In this document: positions 36,487 through 45,906 of the stretch, piece after piece
Layout of the letters: the number at the start of each line of letters is the position of its first letter
Position numbering within the stretch: the first letter of the stretch is position 1
From: CAVVDY01 sp963819645
GTDB taxonomy: Bacteria; Acidobacteriota; Terriglobia; Terriglobales; Acidobacteriaceae
Direction of reading: 5' to 3'
Assembly: GCA_963819645.1 (NCBI GenBank)
Contig: CAWFWZ010000014.1
Span: 677,431-741,430 of the forward strand
Length of the DNA: 64,000 bases
Translations under genes and position numbers: made by a program
The notes under the pieces: generated by a model
Database searches by the model: none
What the model was told of the DNA's origin: nothing
What the model saw: only the letters and a program-made list of their open reading frames with translations

Positions 36487-37767
36487 TCAGTGATTAGTTG
36501 GAAATCGAAACGAAGGGCGGCTGCAATGGCTGCCCTTTTTTACTGTCACCGGAACCGCGGCCTCCGTTAGCTGTTTGGTTCGACTGCTTGCCCATGCGAG
36601 CACTAGCGCGAGAACGCATACTCCCATCAGCAACAGCACAGATGCGCGCCAGCCATCGGCGACCCACATCCATCCTGTGACAGTAGCGCCCAACGTGCCG
36701 CCGATGTAATAGAACGTCACGTACAGCCCAGCAGCGGACGAGCGCGAGCGTCCTGCAACGACGCCGGTTTGTACTGTGCCGATCGCCTGGAAGATGAATA
36801 CTCCGGTCGAGAACAGCGCCAGTCCTGCGATGATCACGGGCAGCTTCAACACCATAGTGAGCGCCAGGCCGACAACAGTGAAGCAGCAGGCGAGAACGGC
36901 TGTCGCGCGTGTTCCGTATCGGTCGAGCACGCGCCCCGAGAGCGGTGTGACGAAAAATCCCAGGATATAAACGAAGAAGATAGCGCCTAACTGTTCAGAG
37001 TTGAGCCGGAACGGTGGACGCGCGAGATAGAAGTTCACATAGGTGAATGCACCGACGATGGTAAACAGGGCAGAGAAGCCGACTCCGAACACTGCCAGCA
37101 TTCGTGGGTTGCGCAAGTGGCGCAACGTCTCAACGAATGAATGCCGTATGTTCGGCGCCCGTACAAAGTGCGTAGCTTTGGGCAGCGTCGCGCGAACCAG
37201 GAAAGCTCCGGCAAGGTTGATGAGTGCAATGGTTACGAACGCGCGCCGCCAGTCGTGATGATGCGCGATCAGTCCGGAAACATAGCGTCCCAGAAACCCT
37301 CCCAGAACGGTGCCTGAAATGTAGGACGACATCACCTTGCCGACATTGCCGCCGGCGAACTCTTCGCCAATGTAGGCGATGATGACCACGATTACGCCCG
37401 GCACGAAGAGTCCTTGCATGAAGCGCCAGAAGATGAGTTGCCGCAGGTTCTGTGATGTCGCTGCCAGCAATGTCGGCACGGTAATCGCGAACAGGGAAGG
37501 GACGATTACCTTCTTGCGCCCAACGGACTCAGCCAGCAAACCCACGAACGGAGCGGCGAGCGCGACGGCCAGAATCGTGGCGCTGACGGTGAGGCTGACC
37601 GCAATGGCTGAAGTGTTGTAGAGTCGCTGTAAATAAGGCAGTAGCGGTTGAGTGTCGTAGACATTCAGGAACGTACACATGCCCGCAAGCATGCAGCCCA
37701 GAATGGCAGCGCGTGCCGGCCGAGTTGGAGAAATAGCTGGCGCGTCAGCGACGTTAGAGGCAGGCAT
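36487..37767 (-). CDS. MFS transporter (drug/arabinose efflux type)
   Basis: About 426 residues with 12 predicted membrane helices; start taken at MPASNVADAP because upstream codons are low-quality and reach into the neighbouring gene. The loop 2-3 motif A appears as GLLAESVGRKKVIVPSL and a second copy as GRVLDRYGTRAT. The layout FLNVYDTQPLLPYLQRLYNTSA is typical of the YnfM/AraJ-type exporters. Substrate unknown. The gene converges with ahcY and shares its 3' end with the ahcY terminator. Confidence 0.88.
   Translation of the reverse strand: MPASNVADAPAISPTRPARAAILGCMLAGMCTFLNVYDTQPLLPYLQRLYNTSAIAVSLTVSATILAVALAAPFVGLLAESVGRKKVIVPSLFAITVPTLLAATSQNLRQLIFWRFMQGLFVPGVIVVIIAYIGEEFAGGNVGKVMSSYISGTVLGGFLGRYVSGLIAHHHDWRRAFVTIALINLAGAFLVRATLPKATHFVRAPNIRHSFVETLRHLRNPRMLAVFGVGFSALFTIVGAFTYVNFYLARPPFRLNSEQLGAIFFVYILGFFVTPLSGRVLDRYGTRATAVLACCFTVVGLALTMVLKLPVIIAGLALFSTGVFIFQAIGTVQTGVVAGRSRSSAAGLYVTFYYIGGTLGATVTGWMWVADGWRASVLLLMGVCVLALVLAWASSRTKQLTEAAVPVTVKKGSHCSRPSFRFPTNH
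36513..36542 (+). terminator. Rho-independent terminator after ahcY
   Basis: AAGGGCGGC at 36513 pairs with GGCTGCCCTT (one internal mismatch) across a short loop and is followed by a T6 run. It lies about 96 bases after the ahcY stop and within the last codons of the convergent MFS gene. Confidence 0.65.
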
Positions 37768-37883
37768 AGCAGGGCTATCCCAAGCTATCACGGAGCGGCG
37801 GCAACACACGTTTCTGGCGCCGTTTGTATCGGAGTTGCTGTACTGGGACAGCAATCCGCTTCCGCCCAGCATCCATCCTTCGC

Positions 37884-38780
37884 ATGGACTGGCTTCGCCA
37901 TCACCTGATCGCCGTGATCGGTACTATCGTCGTCCTGCTTGCCGCTGCTCTGGTAACCGCAGTCGGTCAGAAGATCATCAGCGCTCGAGTGCACAATTCG
38001 CGGGCCCACTATCGTTACCGCAAGCTGCTGAGCACAGCCGTCACCGTGGTGAGCGTGCTGCTGATCGCCATTCTCTGGGCGAGGCTGATTCCGCATCATG
38101 GAACGTTCTTTGGGCTGATGGGCGCGGGACTTGCGATTGCCTTGCGCGAGCCGCTGCTGAGCGTCGCCGGACGCATTGCCGTCTTCGCCGGCCGCATCTA
38201 TGACGTCGGCGACCGGGTGCAGATCGGCAAATCCTCCGGAGACATCATCGACATTGGCTTTATCTATACCCGCATGATGGAGATCGGGAACTGGATCGGT
38301 GGCGACCAGTACAGCGGCCGTATCCTGCAGTTCCCCAATGCGCAAATTTTCGGAACCGGAGTTTTCAACTACACCCGAGACTTCCAGTACATTTGGGACG
38401 AGATACATCTGAACATCACGTACGAATCGAACCTGCAGGCTGCGACCGAAATTCTGACGCAGGCCGCGACCCGGTACACACAGGAATTCCTGCAAGGAGC
38501 CCAGCTACAACTCGCCCGTATGCAGGAGTACTTCCTGGTTCCCGAGTTTGAACTGAAGCCGCAGGTCTATATGAAAGTCACGACCAACTGGGTTGGATTG
38601 ACCATGCGTTACGTGGTTGATCCCCGCAAAAGGCGGTCAGCGAGCACCTTTCTCTATCGAACGGTTTTTGAGCGAATCCAGCAACGCGGAGACATTGCTA
38701 TCGGTACCGACACCATGGAGATCACCTACAAGCGTGCCGACTCGGAATCCGAATTGCCGTCGCAAAATCGCGCCGCATAG
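37884..38780 (+). CDS. MscS-type mechanosensitive channel protein
   Basis: About 298 residues starting MDWLRHHLIAV. Two or three N-terminal membrane helices (12-32, 53-75), then the pore-lining helix LMGAGLAIALREPLLSVAGRIAVF and the beta-domain YDVGDRVQIGKSSGDIIDIGFIYTRMMEI that defines the MscS family. The C-terminal cytoplasmic vestibule follows. Such channels release solutes on osmotic downshock. Divergent from the MFS gene, with 116 bases between starts. Confidence 0.88.
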   Translation: MDWLRHHLIAVIGTIVVLLAAALVTAVGQKIISARVHNSRAHYRYRKLLSTAVTVVSVLLIAILWARLIPHHGTFFGLMGAGLAIALREPLLSVAGRIAVFAGRIYDVGDRVQIGKSSGDIIDIGFIYTRMMEIGNWIGGDQYSGRILQFPNAQIFGTGVFNYTRDFQYIWDEIHLNITYESNLQAATEILTQAATRYTQEFLQGAQLQLARMQEYFLVPEFELKPQVYMKVTTNWVGLTMRYVVDPRKRRSASTFLYRTVFERIQQRGDIAIGTDTMEITYKRADSESELPSQNRAA

Positions 38781-38796
38781 ACGTTTCCTGCCGGAG

Positions 38797-39303
38797 CTAC
38801 AGCAGCACGAGGGTAACGCCCCGATTGCCTCTGCCCAGGTCAGGATCGTTCTTGAGTTCAGGCATTCGTTTGAGGAGTTCCCAACTACGCTCATCGCTCT
38901 TTCGCCACTTCTCGCCATAGATGCAGTCGCGAATTTCACCTGACTGTGCCATGCGGCGGAGGGTCGACTGAAGTGCAACGCGAAGCTCGCCTCCGACCCC
39001 GTGCGAACCGTAGCCATGGATGATCTTGAGCAGCTTGAATCCTCGGCTTTGGGCAGCTTCGATTTCCGATCGAAGCCGGGTCCGCGCCTGCTCTACGGTC
39101 GGAAATCCGTCCTCGATGTTGACGGTTTTGATGATCAGACACCCCACGCTTGGCCCGGACTGATTATGCCCCAGCCGGCCACGCCCAAGCCGCAGAATCA
39201 ACAACTTTCCGGAAACGAAGGTCAGGCATAATTGTGGGGTAGTAATCGCTGAGTAACCCTCCGTGTTACCCAATATGGGAATTTGGCGAAGAATGGCGCA
39301 CAC
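38797..39303 (-). CDS. Smr-domain protein
   Basis: The C-terminal about 115 residues form a Smr domain: a strand-helix start (TVNIEDGFPTVEQARTRLRSEIEAAQSRG), the conserved KIIHGYGSHGVGGELR loop (HGxGxxxxG type) and a later strand. Smr domains bind or nick nucleic acids, including stalled ribosome complexes. The N-terminal 45 residues are poor in family features, and the true start may be a later GTG/TTG. It converges with the MscS gene. Confidence 0.72.
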   Translation of the reverse strand: MCAILRQIPILGNTEGYSAITTPQLCLTFVSGKLLILRLGRGRLGHNQSGPSVGCLIIKTVNIEDGFPTVEQARTRLRSEIEAAQSRGFKLLKIIHGYGSHGVGGELRVALQSTLRRMAQSGEIRDCIYGEKWRKSDERSWELLKRMPELKNDPDLGRGNRGVTLVLL

Positions 39304-39353
39304 TATTATGTTTACACAAGGTAACCAGGTGGTACTTTAGTAACTTCAGGTTA

Positions 39354-39704
39354 ATGGACCCTTGGATGTATGCTAATGGAATCCTAATGTCCAGTGGCCA
39401 GAAACCCGATTTTCGCAACGCAATTCGTTTTCCGCTACACCTGCCGGTTGCGCTTAGGACTGCGGCAGGCGATTACCAGGCTGAGACGCGCGACATCTCG
39501 GCAGGAGGAATTTTGTTCTTTACCCACGCGGAAATCGCCGTGGGCGCAGTCGTGCAGTTCACCATCCGCATGCCCGGAGAAACACTTGGAGCCGCGGAGG
39601 ATGTGTTGGTGCAATGTGACGGCCGTGTGGTGCGAAATGCCCGGGAGGGATCGGGGCACATTGTAGCGGTCGCCATTGATGAATATCGTTTTGAGCGGCA
39701 TTAA
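39354..39704 (+). CDS. PilZ-domain protein
   Basis: A 116-residue single PilZ domain, a c-di-GMP receptor fold. FRNAIRFPLHLPVALR contains only part of the RxxxR ligand motif (R-N-A-I-R is present), and ETRDISAGGILFFT matches the second (D/N)xSxxG motif. The downstream strands (VQFTIRMPG, VQCDGRVVR) complete the barrel. It lies 69 bases before a LuxR-type regulator gene on the same strand. Output unknown. Confidence 0.82.
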   Translation: MDPWMYANGILMSSGQKPDFRNAIRFPLHLPVALRTAAGDYQAETRDISAGGILFFTHAEIAVGAVVQFTIRMPGETLGAAEDVLVQCDGRVVRNAREGSGHIVAVAIDEYRFERH

Positions 39705-39773
39705 CCCTTCCGAGCTGTCGGTGGGTTGCTGTTCACTGCAAGAATTTAAGGCGCCCGGTACAGGACGAGCCTA

Positions 39774-40562
39774 ATGGACACCGAATCCAGGAATACCCGC
39801 ATCATCATTGCGGATTCAGAAGCTATTTTTCGCGCAGGCATGAGCAAGATCTTCACGCAGGAACCAGATCTTGAAGTCGTCGCTCAAATCGACAGCCTGG
39901 CGCAAACCTTGGCGACGGTCAGTGAAACCGAGGCAGACGTGGTCCTCTTTGAGGCTGGATTGTCTCTCACCCCGGCCGAAGCGGTGAGCGAAGTAATCCG
40001 TCGTGCGCTGCCGCCGGTGAAAGTGATCCTGGTCAGCCAGCGCTCTTCGGAGCACGAGACCGTGGACTACCTGCGTCGCGGGGTTCGCGGAATTCTTACC
40101 CGCTCGGTGTCCCCGGAATTGCTGGTGCGTTGCGTTCGCAAAGTATCGGCGGGCGAAACCTGGCTCGACAACCAGGGGGTCAACTGGATTATCGATGCGT
40201 ATCGCAGCCAGGCGCAGCTTGGCAGCGGCAAACAGGCGCTGCGATTCAGCGAGAAGGAGATGCTGATCATCAGTGGCGTCACCCAGGGCCTGAAGAACAA
40301 GGATATTGCAGTGCAGGTCGGTACCACAGAACAGGTGGTGAAGAACTACCTGCGCAAGATATATGACAAGCTCGGGGTGGCGGACCGCCTTGAGCTTGCG
40401 CTATACAGCATGCACCGCAAGTTGCTGGATACCTATACCCCGCAACCGACGGAGCGCAAGAATGCAGCTTCATTGGCTATGTCGGCCAATGCTGCAATGG
40501 GTGAACAGGAAGTCGTGTCCCCTGTGGAGCACGCTAAAGCGGAACGATCCGAAAAGGTCTGA
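39774..40562 (+). CDS. NarL/LuxR-type regulator with pseudo-receiver
   Basis: A 262-residue protein with a receiver-like N-terminus (9-128) and a LuxR-type helix-turn-helix (FSEKEMLIISGVTQGLKNKDIAVQVGTTEQVVKNYLRKIYDKLG, about 157-200). The receiver has lost its chemistry: the phospho-acceptor Asp is Glu60 (VVLFEAGL), the acidic pair is reduced to one Asp (IADSEA) and the conserved Lys is Arg110. So it is probably phosphorylation-independent, or Glu mimics the active state. The last 45 residues are a polar tail. No kinase gene beside it. Confidence 0.88.
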   Translation: MDTESRNTRIIIADSEAIFRAGMSKIFTQEPDLEVVAQIDSLAQTLATVSETEADVVLFEAGLSLTPAEAVSEVIRRALPPVKVILVSQRSSEHETVDYLRRGVRGILTRSVSPELLVRCVRKVSAGETWLDNQGVNWIIDAYRSQAQLGSGKQALRFSEKEMLIISGVTQGLKNKDIAVQVGTTEQVVKNYLRKIYDKLGVADRLELALYSMHRKLLDTYTPQPTERKNAASLAMSANAAMGEQEVVSPVEHAKAERSEKV

Positions 40563-40646
40563 GGCTTTGCGCCGCCACCGACTTATTGCGCTCCGAAGGC
40601 CCTTCGGGTACATTGCAGTCTGAATTCCTGCCGCTTGGACAACACA

Positions 40647-42059
40647 ATGCATTCAAAGACGTCCTCATATGTATTGCGCCTGCTGCTTGTTCTCTTGCTC
40701 GCTGTTGCCGGTCACGCACAGCCGGGTTCCACACTGACCGCGGAGCAGCGCGCCAATTTCGATGGCATTGCCCAGAAAGTGTTGGAGACCACTGGAGTCC
40801 CCAGTGCTTCGCTGGCGGTCGTTAAAGAGGGGAAGATCGTCTACGCGCAGGCGTATGGCGACGCGCGGCTCGATCTGAAGCTGCCTGCGACAACGCAGAT
40901 GGCCTATAGCATTGGCTCCATCAGCAAGCAGTTTACGGCGACGGCCGTGCTCATGCTTCAGCAGGAGGGCAAGCTCTCGCTCGACGACAAGGTGAGCAAA
41001 TGGCTGCCGGACCTGACCCGCGCCAACGACATCACGCTACGCCAGGTGCTGTCGATGACGTCCGGATATCAGGACTACGCGCCGCAGGACTACATGATCC
41101 CCGAGTGGGAGAAGCCAATTTCGGCGCAGCAGATTCTCGACCGCTGGGCGCGTATTCCGCTGGATTTTGAGCCGGGAACCAAGTGGCAGTACAGCAACAC
41201 GAATTACGTTGTCGCCGGCTCCATCGTCGAGAAGGTTTCGGGGCAGCCGCTGTTCGCGTATATCCGCGAACACATTCTGACTCCCCTAGCCTTGGGCAGC
41301 GCGCTTGACACTAATGCGAAGAAGCTGCCGGACAACGATCCTCAGGGATACTTCCGCTACGCTTTGGGCCCGCTGCGTCCCGCTCCGCATGAAGGACCGG
41401 GCTGGATGTTCGCCGCCGGCGAGCTGGCAATGACACCCACTGATCTGGCGAAATGGGACATCTCGTTGATGAACGAATCTTTGCTCAAGCCTCAGTCGTA
41501 TCTTGCGATGGAAACCGAGACCCTGCTGAACAATGGCGTGGGCACGCAATACGGGCTTGGGATGCGAGTCACCACCGCTAAAGGTCATCGCATGCTCGAG
41601 CATAGCGGGGAAGTTTCGGGATTCGTCGCCGAGAACATTGTGCTGCCGGACGAAAAATTTGCTGTAGCTGTGCTTACCAACCAGGACGCGATTGGCGCTG
41701 CCGGGCAGATCGGAAAAGAAGTGTTATTGGCATTTCTCGACAGTGCCACTGTCAGCGATCCCAAGCAGGACGCCCTGGTGCGCAGGGTGTTCGACGATCT
41801 CAGGGCAGCGAAGATCGATCGCGCGCTCTTCACCGACAATGCGAATTCCTACTTCACACAACAGGCATTGAGCGATTACTCGACCAGTCTCACAGCGCTG
41901 GGCGAGGTGCAGAGCTTTAAGCAGACTTCAAACTCACTGCGCGGCGGAATGACCCACATGAGCTATGAGGTGAAGTTCCCGCAGAAGACCGTGGGCATCA
42001 ACATCTACCAGATGCCCGATGGCAAGTTCGAACAGTATCTTGTCGCCGCGCAGGAATAG
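40647..42059 (+). CDS. Secreted serine hydrolase, beta-lactamase/DD-peptidase family
   Basis: About 470 residues (ATG at 40647; an in-frame TTG lies 12 bases earlier). Sec signal peptide (LRLLLVLLLAVAGHAQ), then a class C/DD-peptidase-like domain with active-site SISK (SxxK), YSN (YxN) and HSGE (in place of KTG). The last about 110 residues form an extra alpha/beta domain. Family members include esterases, D-aminopeptidases and penicillin-binding proteins; sequence alone does not show antibiotic resistance. Confidence 0.88.
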   Translation: MHSKTSSYVLRLLLVLLLAVAGHAQPGSTLTAEQRANFDGIAQKVLETTGVPSASLAVVKEGKIVYAQAYGDARLDLKLPATTQMAYSIGSISKQFTATAVLMLQQEGKLSLDDKVSKWLPDLTRANDITLRQVLSMTSGYQDYAPQDYMIPEWEKPISAQQILDRWARIPLDFEPGTKWQYSNTNYVVAGSIVEKVSGQPLFAYIREHILTPLALGSALDTNAKKLPDNDPQGYFRYALGPLRPAPHEGPGWMFAAGELAMTPTDLAKWDISLMNESLLKPQSYLAMETETLLNNGVGTQYGLGMRVTTAKGHRMLEHSGEVSGFVAENIVLPDEKFAVAVLTNQDAIGAAGQIGKEVLLAFLDSATVSDPKQDALVRRVFDDLRAAKIDRALFTDNANSYFTQQALSDYSTSLTALGEVQSFKQTSNSLRGGMTHMSYEVKFPQKTVGINIYQMPDGKFEQYLVAAQE

Positions 42060-42075
42060 GCTGATGCTCGCTAGC

Positions 42076-42813
42076 TTACTGCAGAAGTGTCACTGAACCG
42101 TTGCCGACGTCGTAGAACGCGGGCAGGACTCTTACGCTGCCAGACTTCACCATGCCGGAAATTACCGTTGAGGACTGACGCAACAGTTCGGCCTGGATTT
42201 TCGCGTTCAATTTGGTAGTGTTCGCGAGATCTTTCCCGTCCTGATCGACCGCAGGCTGTATGTGAGGAAATAGCGAGCTGATCTGGCCTGGGACTTCCTT
42301 GCCCTGCATGGTTGCTTTCACCGCTCCGCAGTTCGAGTGCCCCATCACCAGAATTACTTTTGTCCCCAGCACCGCGGCGCCATATTCCAGGCTCCCGATA
42401 AGCTCCGGCGTGATTACATTGCCGGCCACGCGCGTCACGAAAATGTGTCCGATGCTCTGGTCGAATACCAGCTCGACCGGTACCCGTGAATCGGCGCAGG
42501 AGAGCACGGCGGCGAAGGGCTCCTGCTTCTCCTCAGTATGCTGTTTGAGGATGGCGAGGTCGTGTTCGAAGGAAGTGAGCTTCCCCGACGTGAAGCGCTT
42601 GTTCCCATCCATCAACTCAGTCAACGCCGCATCGGGCGTGAGCGTGGACTGAGCTTGTGCCGGAGAAGAAAAACTGAGGTCCAGCCCACCCGCTAAGAAA
42701 GCGGCGGCCGCAGTGGTTAGCCCGGTTTGAATTAGCTGGCGTCTTGAGAAGTCGTGTTCGGGGCCCTTCTTCACAGAGTCCTCCTGGCATGGTCGAAATT
42801 TTTGGGAGTTCAT
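42076..42813 (-). CDS. Tat-exported beta-carbonic anhydrase
   Basis: About 245 residues. A twin-arginine signal (FSRRQLIQTG, then TTAAAAFLAGGL) indicates export of the folded enzyme to the periplasm. The zinc motif CADSRVP and the second ligand pair HSNCGA mark a beta-class anhydrase, which interconverts CO2 and bicarbonate. ATG at 42813 (MNSQKF) is preferred; an upstream in-frame start at 42840 adds nine residues. It lies downstream of rpiA on the same strand with a short gap. Confidence 0.92.
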   Translation of the reverse strand: MNSQKFRPCQEDSVKKGPEHDFSRRQLIQTGLTTAAAAFLAGGLDLSFSSPAQAQSTLTPDAALTELMDGNKRFTSGKLTSFEHDLAILKQHTEEKQEPFAAVLSCADSRVPVELVFDQSIGHIFVTRVAGNVITPELIGSLEYGAAVLGTKVILVMGHSNCGAVKATMQGKEVPGQISSLFPHIQPAVDQDGKDLANTTKLNAKIQAELLRQSSTVISGMVKSGSVRVLPAFYDVGNGSVTLLQ

Positions 42814-42854
42814 TTCACCAGATACAGCGCCGGAGCGCAATGCGCATTTTCACC

Positions 42855-43568
42855 CTAGGCTGGTCGAATCTCGCGAATACCGCTCGGGCCACTCGCGACA
42901 AGCAAGTGGGTCAGCCCAATGAACAGACCGTGTTCTACGATTCCGGCGCGGCGATTGAGCTGATCTGCAAGTTGCGCCGGGTTGGCGATCGGTCCGAAAT
43001 TGCAGTCGAGAATCATGTTGCCCTGGTCGGTGCGATACTCACTTCCGTCAGCGCCTTGGCGAACGACGTATTTCGCTCCCAATGTTTCGAGGTAGTGGGC
43101 GACGGCGCGCCAGCCGAACGGCAGCACTTCCACCGGCAAAACATGGCGGGTGCCCAGGCGGGGAGACAGTTTGCTGTCGTCGACCACAATGATCTCCCGC
43201 GCGGTGTTTTGTGCAACCAGCTTTTCCCGCAGGAGCGCTCCACCTCCGCCCTTTATCAGGTTCAGTTGCGGGTCGACCTCGTCGGCTCCATCGATGGTGA
43301 CATCAAGTGAGCGCGGCAGGTCGTCAGGCAACATTGGAATGTTCAGTCGAACTGCTTCCTGCGCGGTGACCTTCGATGTCGCGAAGGCGACAATGTTATT
43401 GAGCGTGCCGGTGCGCAGAAGCTCCCCGATGTAGCGGACGGCGAAAATCGCAGTCGAGCCTGTTCCCAGTCCGACGGCCATACCGGAGTCGACGTAGCGG
43501 ACGGCATACTCGGCAGCCTGCCGCTTCAGATCTGCATTGGAATCGAGTTGCGTTGCAGGTTCGCTCAT
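42855..43568 (-). CDS. rpiA: Ribose-5-phosphate isomerase A
   Basis: RpiA interconverts ribose 5-phosphate and ribulose 5-phosphate in the pentose phosphate pathway. The 237-residue protein has VGLGTGSTAIFAVRYIGE, the DVTIDGADEVDPQLNLIKGGGGALLREK active-site block, and VVDDSKLSPRLG. Length is normal. Upstream of the carbonic anhydrase on the same strand and divergent from the M49 peptidase gene. Confidence 0.97.
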   Translation of the reverse strand: MSEPATQLDSNADLKRQAAEYAVRYVDSGMAVGLGTGSTAIFAVRYIGELLRTGTLNNIVAFATSKVTAQEAVRLNIPMLPDDLPRSLDVTIDGADEVDPQLNLIKGGGGALLREKLVAQNTAREIIVVDDSKLSPRLGTRHVLPVEVLPFGWRAVAHYLETLGAKYVVRQGADGSEYRTDQGNMILDCNFGPIANPAQLADQLNRRAGIVEHGLFIGLTHLLVASGPSGIREIRPA

Positions 43569-43716
43569 ATCTATCCAGTTCGCACGGGTCGCAAACTGCG
43601 GTCGCTCCTAAGGTACCATGCGGCGTTTTTGCGAGGCCTGGTGCAGCATCGACTTCTTTCCGGCGCGGCTCATTTACCATGGTTAGTTCATCGCTGTCAT
43701 CTTTGCGGAGGTCGAT

Positions 43717-45808
43717 ATGGTACTGCGTACCGGTGTGTTCATGCTGCTGTTCGCTGCATTACTTAATCCGTTGGTGGCACAGACTCAAGCCTCGAAGGGC
43801 GTCGCATCCAAGAACCGAATCTCCCGGCGAACTTGTCGACCGCGTGGGTAACACGGGATTCGTTCAGATTCACGCCGGCAGCTTCAATGATCTAACGCCA
43901 CAGGAGAAGCAACTGGCGTACTGGCTTACCCAGGCGGCCATTGCGATTGATCCCATCATTTACGACCAGCTTTCGTGGTATGGACTGCGGCAGAAGCGGT
44001 TGCTGGAAGAGATTGTTTCGCATCCTGACGGGATTGATCCGGCGACGATGACGAAGATCGTCGAATACGCCAAGCTCTTCTGGGGCAATCGCGGCAATCA
44101 CAACGATCTGACCGCGCAGAAGTTCGTACCTGACTTCACCTTTGAAGAGCTGCAGACAGCCGCGTTGAAGGCGCAGAAGAATGGAGGGTTCAAGTCGCGC
44201 TACGCTGACCTTCCGGCGATCACTGGGGAAGACGCGCTGAAGAAGGAACTCAGCGACCTGAAGGCATCGATCTTCGATCCGGAATTTGAGCCGATGACTA
44301 CGGCCAAGAGTCCGCAGGGCGGCAAGGACATTGTGCAGTCGAGCGCCAACAGCTTTTACGGACCGGGCGTCACCTTGGCCGACTTGAAGGACTTCAAGGC
44401 CAAGTATCCGCTGAATTCGCGGGTGGTGAAGGAACCGAATGGCACATTGAAGGAAGAGGTTTATCGCGCAGGCACGCCGGATGGCTCTGTGCCTCCGGGT
44501 CTCTATGCGATGTTTCTTAAGCGTGCAAACGATTACCTTGCGAAAGCGCAAGCGGTGGCCGATCCGCAGCAGGCCAAGGTGATTGGCGCACTCATTCGCT
44601 TCTACCAGACCGGCGAATACGATGACCTGATCAATTTCGACACGCTCTGGGTGCAGAACAACGCCAAAGTTGATTTCGCCAACAACTTCATCGAGATTTA
44701 CCGCGATGCGAATGGCATGAAGGCCAGTTCACAGGCGTTCGTCAGCGTTACCGATCAGACGCTGACCACGAAGATGGAGAAGCTCGCGCAGAACGCCGAG
44801 TACTTTGAGGCGAAGGCTCCATGGGACGCTAAGTACAAGAAAACTGCATTCACGCCGCCTACAGTGAAGGCGATCGAGACGATCGTTGAAACCGGTGACT
44901 TCAGCGTAACCACCATCGGCGACAACCTGCCCAACGAAAACGAGATTCACGAGAAGTACGGCACCAAGAACTTCCTGTTCACGGGAAGCAGTCGGGCTCT
45001 GGCGGGCGCAGCCGGTCACAAAGCAATCGAGGAGTTTGGCCCCAACCAGGCTGTTATCCAACGCAACATTAAATACGGCGACCAGGCTAACGAACTCATG
45101 ACGGCGCTGCACGAAGTGATTGGTCATGGTTCCGGCAAGATGAGCCCGCGGCTGAAGAGCGGCTCGGAGCCACTGCTCAAGGAGTACTACTCGACCATGG
45201 AAGAAGGACGAGCCGATCTCTCGGCGCTGTGGAACGTCTGGGATCCGAAGCTGAAGCAGTTGGGGCTGGTCGAAGGCGATCAGGACGAAGTCGCAAAAGC
45301 AATGTACGATTCGGCTGCCATGGTGGTGTTGACACAGCTACGCAGAATTCCTCGCGGCGACAGCATCGAAGAAGATCATCAGCGTGACCGTGCGCTCATC
45401 GCGAACTACATCATGGACAAGACGGGCGGCATCCGCATGTTCGAGCGCGAGGGCAAAACCTACGTCGAAGTAACCGACTACCAGAAGATGAAGCAAGGCG
45501 TAGGAATGCTTCTCACCGAATTGATGCGCATCAAGGCTGAAGGTGACTACGACGCCATCAAGGCCTTAGTCGACAAATACGGTGTGCACTTCGATCCGAA
45601 ACTGCGCGATCAGGTAGTACAGCGATACAAGGCACTCGACATTCCGACCTACTGGGTAGGCGTAAATGCCCAGTTGAATGCGAAGATGACGAACAGCCAG
45701 GTGAAGGACGTGGAAATGATTTATCCACGCAGCGCTGTGCATCAATTTTTATACTACGGCTCCATGTACGCAGAAGATGTAGAGGTTCCTGCGAGTGCGG
45801 TTCGCTAG
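43717..45808 (+). pseudogene. Dipeptidyl-peptidase III-like (M49) metalloprotease, one +1 frameshift
   Basis: A 696-residue protein after removal of one extra base near 43816. The catalytic zinc motif is HEVIGH (the HExxGH pattern unique to M49), followed by EEGRADLSALW with the third ligand. The N-terminus from ATG 43717 (GCGGAG upstream) is a Sec signal peptide (VLRTGVFMLLFAALLNPLVAQ), so it is exported, unlike classical cytosolic DPP III. It probably removes dipeptides from short peptides outside the cytoplasm. Confidence 0.87.
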
Positions 45809-45894
45809 GCGGTGGGTAGTTAGATCGCGCTGGTCGCCGTAGCTAAAGACAGAATCGACAAGAGAACGCGGCAAATATAGTCATACGCGGCAGG

Positions 45895-45900
45895 TATAAT
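45895..45900 (+). promoter_or_regulatory. Perfect -10 box close to the methyltransferase start
   Basis: TATAAT is followed by six bases and then ATG at 45907, so the predicted transcription start is the A of the start codon. No Shine-Dalgarno sequence. Suggests a leaderless mRNA. Confidence 0.5.
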
Positions 45901-45906
45901 CGACCC

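Noticed and set aside
40647..42059. Antibiotic-resistance beta-lactamase
   Set aside because: SxxK/YxN/HxG motifs and the extra C-terminal domain fit the broad serine hydrolase family; nothing points specifically to antibiotic hydrolysis.
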